From a bacterium (GTDB lineage: Bacteria > Margulisbacteria > Marinamargulisbacteria > JAAEMD01), in assembly GCA_024225875.1 (NCBI GenBank), contig JAAEMD010000282.1, positions 1 through 6,348 on the forward strand: a DNA stretch of 6,348 bases, read 5' to 3'. Shown here piece after piece: positions 4,108 through 6,348 of the stretch. The notes under the pieces are model-generated. The model saw only the letters and a program-made list of their open reading frames with translations. It had not been told where the DNA came from and ran no database searches. The stretch's first letter is position 1. Every line of letters begins with the position of its first letter. Made by a program: the position numbers and the translations under genes.

Positions 4108-6006
4108 ATGAATAACTGCTTACAGGGAATAGGTAGTCTGTTTAAAAACAATCGTACTACTTCCAGTAATAACACTACAGCAAAACAAAACAGGAACCCC
4201 TGGTGGAAATCCAAAAAAAGCACCACTCAAAACAACAACAATAAAAATAATAGTTCCGACACCCTTAAAAATACAACAACATCAATTAATAGTTCTAAAG
4301 TAAATGATGATCATAAATACAAGCACGTCAGTTCTACAATAAATAACGAGGAACCAAGCATAAGTTTACAACTTGAAAAAAATGTCAAAGAAAGTTTCGA
4401 AGAAAAGATTGAAGAAGAGTATAAATATCAACTGAATATAGATAACAGATTCAGCTGGCAAAAAGGAAATACAAGCCCCAATAAAACTAAAAAAATGGGC
4501 AAAATAGATATTAAAATATTATCAAAATTCAAACCATACAAATGTTTTTATGGCCAAAAATCAAACAGTAAAAACATCTTTGATGAATTACAAGACAACG
4601 AATGTGATATAAACAATGAAGGTATGTTCATTGAAATGGATGGTAAGAATTATAAGCTGCATGGATTAAGTAATAATGATCCATCAACAGGGCTCAGCTC
4701 AACCAGCAGGGTTGTAAAGATATTGAACGACGATAATACACCCAAAGCAATAAAAATCATGAGTGTGCTTATTAAAAACTCCCCGATAAAGAATGCCGAT
4801 CCTAAACATATATGCCATAAAATCACAAGAGAACTCATGGCTGGTTCACATATCAATAATCAATTACAGCTCAATCCAGATAGTAACTGGAAATATACAA
4901 TTCCAACAGAAGAATATTTCAGTATTAAATCTGATAAAAACACTTTAAATATCGGTATTATGATGCCTTTTGTGGGAGATGGCCAAACTTTAAATGACGT
5001 AGTAAACCCTTATGATGAGATAGATAAAGATGAAAAACGAAACAGGATTGATATAAGAGGTATGGACATTACAGAGGTTAACAGGCTGTGTAGAGATTTA
5101 GGGGCAGGGTTGAAACAACTCCATTCTGCAAGAGTATTACATAGAGATATTAAACTCGAGAATATAGTAGAGAATCAAGGTCACTTCAAAATAATAGATT
5201 TTGGCTCAGTTTTTGTTAACGAAAATCATAAATTAAATCTTAATACTGTATTTAGTGATGTTATATTAAGTAATGAATATCAACAGGGAGAGTGCTGTGG
5301 ATCAGATCCCTTTATGTCTCCTGAAATGGCCATGAAATATGATATCAAAAATGACTTCGGCAGCTACATAGAGAATGAATTAGGTAACTACGTTAATAAA
5401 GCTTCTAAAGTCATTTCTGAGAAGTCAGATATTTTTTCTACCGCTGTTACTGCAGCAACTGCTAGAACAGGAGAATATCTAATAGGCGCCCTGTATAATA
5501 ACACTTCCTGGGCAAACATGCACCCTTCATTAGCCTTATTTCATTTTCTGAACACCCTGGTTGAAGATGAATTTTTGAATAAATCCATTAAGTATAAAGG
5601 AATAAGAAAACTGGATATCGTTCTGGCTAATTGTATGATAACGAATAGTGAAAAGAGACCTGATTTAGATACTATAAACGAAAGCTTTGCCAAACAAAAT
5701 ATTACCAGCCCTTTAGATAATGATTCATATGAACAAATTAAGCCCATAGTTAATCAGATGAGTAGTTGTCAAACAATTATCAGGTTCCGGCGCAAAATAA
5801 AGAATCAAACCATAAAAGATTATAATTCTATACAAAATAAAATCAATACTAAAGATAAGAACATTATCTTAAATAAGTGCGAAGAAATGATGAAGCAAGC
5901 ACAAAAAAAATTCGACGAGCGTGAAAATAAACTTCATGAATTAATTATTGATGAGCATAAAAAGATACTTAGGGATGAGCATGAAAATATACTTAATGAA
6001 AATTAG
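4108..6006 (+). CDS. Eukaryotic-type serine/threonine protein kinase, cytosolic, probable effector
   Basis: This 632-residue protein transfers phosphate from ATP to Ser/Thr residues. Residues 1 to about 125 are low-complexity, rich in Asn, Ser, Thr and Lys, and likely disordered. The kinase domain runs from about 183 to 528: Lys216 in AIKI, the partner Glu242 in TRELMAG, the catalytic loop HRDIKLEN (345-352, Asp347, Lys349, Asn352), DFG 364-366, SPE 404-406 in the APE position, Asp441 in SDIFS, and Arg517 in KRPD. All core residues are present, and Lys in HRDxK points to Ser/Thr specificity. The glycine-rich loop (about 187-203, NNDPSTGLSSTSRVV) lacks a clear GxGxxG, which is unusual. The C-terminus (about 585-632) is a charged helix built on a repeat. 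There is no membrane segment, PASTA or other sensor domain, unlike housekeeping PknB-type kinases, so a secreted host-directed kinase is the favoured inference. It stands alone, next to mobile DNA and divergent from the CaaX-protein gene. Kinase call secure, substrate unknown. Confidence 0.9.
   Translation: MNNCLQGIGSLFKNNRTTSSNNTTAKQNRNPWWKSKKSTTQNNNNKNNSSDTLKNTTTSINSSKVNDDHKYKHVSSTINNEEPSISLQLEKNVKESFEEKIEEEYKYQLNIDNRFSWQKGNTSPNKTKKMGKIDIKILSKFKPYKCFYGQKSNSKNIFDELQDNECDINNEGMFIEMDGKNYKLHGLSNNDPSTGLSSTSRVVKILNDDNTPKAIKIMSVLIKNSPIKNADPKHICHKITRELMAGSHINNQLQLNPDSNWKYTIPTEEYFSIKSDKNTLNIGIMMPFVGDGQTLNDVVNPYDEIDKDEKRNRIDIRGMDITEVNRLCRDLGAGLKQLHSARVLHRDIKLENIVENQGHFKIIDFGSVFVNENHKLNLNTVFSDVILSNEYQQGECCGSDPFMSPEMAMKYDIKNDFGSYIENELGNYVNKASKVISEKSDIFSTAVTAATARTGEYLIGALYNNTSWANMHPSLALFHFLNTLVEDEFLNKSIKYKGIRKLDIVLANCMITNSEKRPDLDTINESFAKQNITSPLDNDSYEQIKPIVNQMSSCQTIIRFRRKIKNQTIKDYNSIQNKINTKDKNIILNKCEEMMKQAQKKFDERENKLHELIIDEHKKILRDEHENILNEN
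5914..5997 (+). repeat. Three 24-bp coding repeats at the kinase C-terminus
   Basis: Units at 5914-5937, 5950-5973 and 5974-5997 share the pattern GAYGAGCRTRAAAAKA followed by ACTT. The last two are tandem with 20 of 24 bases equal; the first is separated by 12 nt and matches the third at 20 of 24. They encode DERENKLH, DEHKKILR and DEHENILN, an octad DExxxxLx that extends an acidic helical tail ending at the stop codon. This looks like recent in-frame repeat expansion. Confidence 0.8.
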
Positions 6007-6180
6007 ATCCCGTGCTTTATTAAACGTAAAGAGCTAAACTAAAAAAGATCATTTTCCCGACTTCGTCGGTGTAACCGCTAAAAAACCACAAAATAAGCCC
6101 AAGGAACCAAAAAGCCAAAATGTAGTGCGTAGTAATAATTAGTACTGGAAACAAGTGCAGAATTTTGATATAATAAATCT
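6007..6180. other. Gene-free spacer between the kinase gene and the transposase
   Basis: No gene is seen. A short hairpin CCGAC-TTC-GTCGG occurs at 6057-6069 without a following T-run, and CTTTA/TAAAG at 6015-6031 is a weak inverted repeat; neither is a convincing kinase terminator. The left end of the IS that carries the following transposase must lie in this stretch, possibly around GTAGTGCGTAGTAATAATTA (6122-6141). The right end is outside the window, so the inverted repeat cannot be confirmed. Confidence 0.5.
6146..6174 (+). promoter_or_regulatory. Candidate extended -10 promoter of the transposase gene
   Basis: TGATATAAT at 6166-6174 is a perfect extended -10 (TGnTATAAT). TGGAAA at 6146-6151, 17 nt upstream, is a 4-of-6 -35. 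The start site would fall near 6181, at the ATG itself, so the transposase message would be leaderless; no Shine-Dalgarno is present. Weak translation would suit an IS. Confidence 0.5.
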
Positions 6181-6348
6181 ATGTTCATCAGAATAAAAAA
6201 ATCAAAGAATTCACCAAGAAAGACAATCCAGATTGTAGCTTCAATTCGTAAAGGTGAGAAAATAATTCAAAAGACAGTCAGGTATATTGGTGTAGCCAAT
6301 GATGATAAAGAATTAGAATTGATGATGCAATTAGCAGAAAACATTAAA
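6181..6348 (+). CDS. IS1634-type (IS4-superfamily) transposase, N-terminal part, cut by window end
   Basis: The open frame of 56 codons runs to the last base of the window. It begins MFIRIKKSKNSPRKTIQIVA and continues with KGEKIIQKTVRYIGVANDD and a helix ELELMMQLAENIK. This pattern (MFxRxKxxxNSPRKxxQIVxS, then KVxQKxVRYxGxAxDDxEL) is the N-terminus typical of IS1634-type DDE transposases, about 400-600 residues when complete. The catalytic DDE residues lie downstream and are not visible, so it cannot be said whether the element is intact. The ATG is chosen because the family N-terminus starts here. Family assignment is from remembered motifs. Confidence 0.75.
   Translation, partial: MFIRIKKSKNSPRKTIQIVASIRKGEKIIQKTVRYIGVANDDKELELMMQLAENIK

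Noticed and set aside
4650..4856. Minus-strand open frame inside the kinase gene
   Set aside because: It is antisense to the kinase N-lobe including the catalytic lysine; its hydrophobic look is a by-product of the antisense frame.
5541..5747. Minus-strand open frame inside the kinase C-lobe
   Set aside because: It is antisense to conserved kinase sequence, with no independent support.
6057..6069. Kinase terminator at the CCGAC-TTC-GTCGG hairpin
   Set aside because: The stem is only 5 bp and is followed by GTGTAACC rather than a T-run; it may be part of the next IS end.
1..6348. CRISPR array, tRNA or rRNA genes
   Set aside because: The repeats are few and irregularly spaced with no spacer pattern, and no cloverleaf or rRNA-like segment was noticed.

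Overview
This window is AT-rich bacterial DNA. It carries one core housekeeping gene (uvrB, + strand, 56-2044) followed by an accessory block: two unusual, apparently host-directed genes separated by mobile-element debris, ending in the start of a second transposase. The exact taxon cannot be read from the sequence. Three things together suggest a host-associated or intracellular bacterium with a decaying, IS-loaded genome: a eukaryotic-type protein kinase with no membrane anchor, a protein ending in a eukaryotic prenylation (CaaX) motif, and several fragmented insertion sequences. Amoeba- or animal-associated lineages would fit, but this is inference.

Layout. 1-33 is the end of a repeated element (an inverted-repeat terminus). 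It may contribute the -35 box of a promoter for uvrB, which starts at 56 with no visible Shine-Dalgarno. 2045-2212 is a gene-free stretch ending in a second copy of the repeat (59 bp at 2154-2212). 2219-3439 on the minus strand is an unrecognised 406-residue protein ending KCCVIQ. 3500-3952 is a deletion-riddled IS982-family element, whose transposase survives as three pieces. 3953-4069 is a 117-bp MITE-like element with 26-bp imperfect terminal inverted repeats; its right 59 bp is the third copy of the repeat. 4108-6006 is a 632-residue Ser/Thr protein kinase with every core catalytic residue present, a long Asn/Ser/Thr/Lys-rich N-terminal tail and a charged, repeat-built helical C-terminus. 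6007-6180 is gene-free, and 6181-6348 is the N-terminus of an IS1634-type transposase that runs off the window.

How it fits together. uvrB is the damage-recognition helicase of nucleotide excision repair and probably marks the conserved chromosome. The two accessory genes diverge from a shared 668-bp spacer filled with IS982 and MITE remnants, so they look like an islet acquired or shuffled by mobile elements. Both could be effectors acting in a eukaryotic host: the kinase by phosphorylating host proteins, the CaaX protein by being lipidated by host prenyltransferases and attached to membranes. The three repeat copies all point the same way. Two of them end 22 and 38 nt before a start codon with the same TTGGAA plus 17-nt plus -10-like arrangement, which suggests that the element end doubles as a portable half-promoter.
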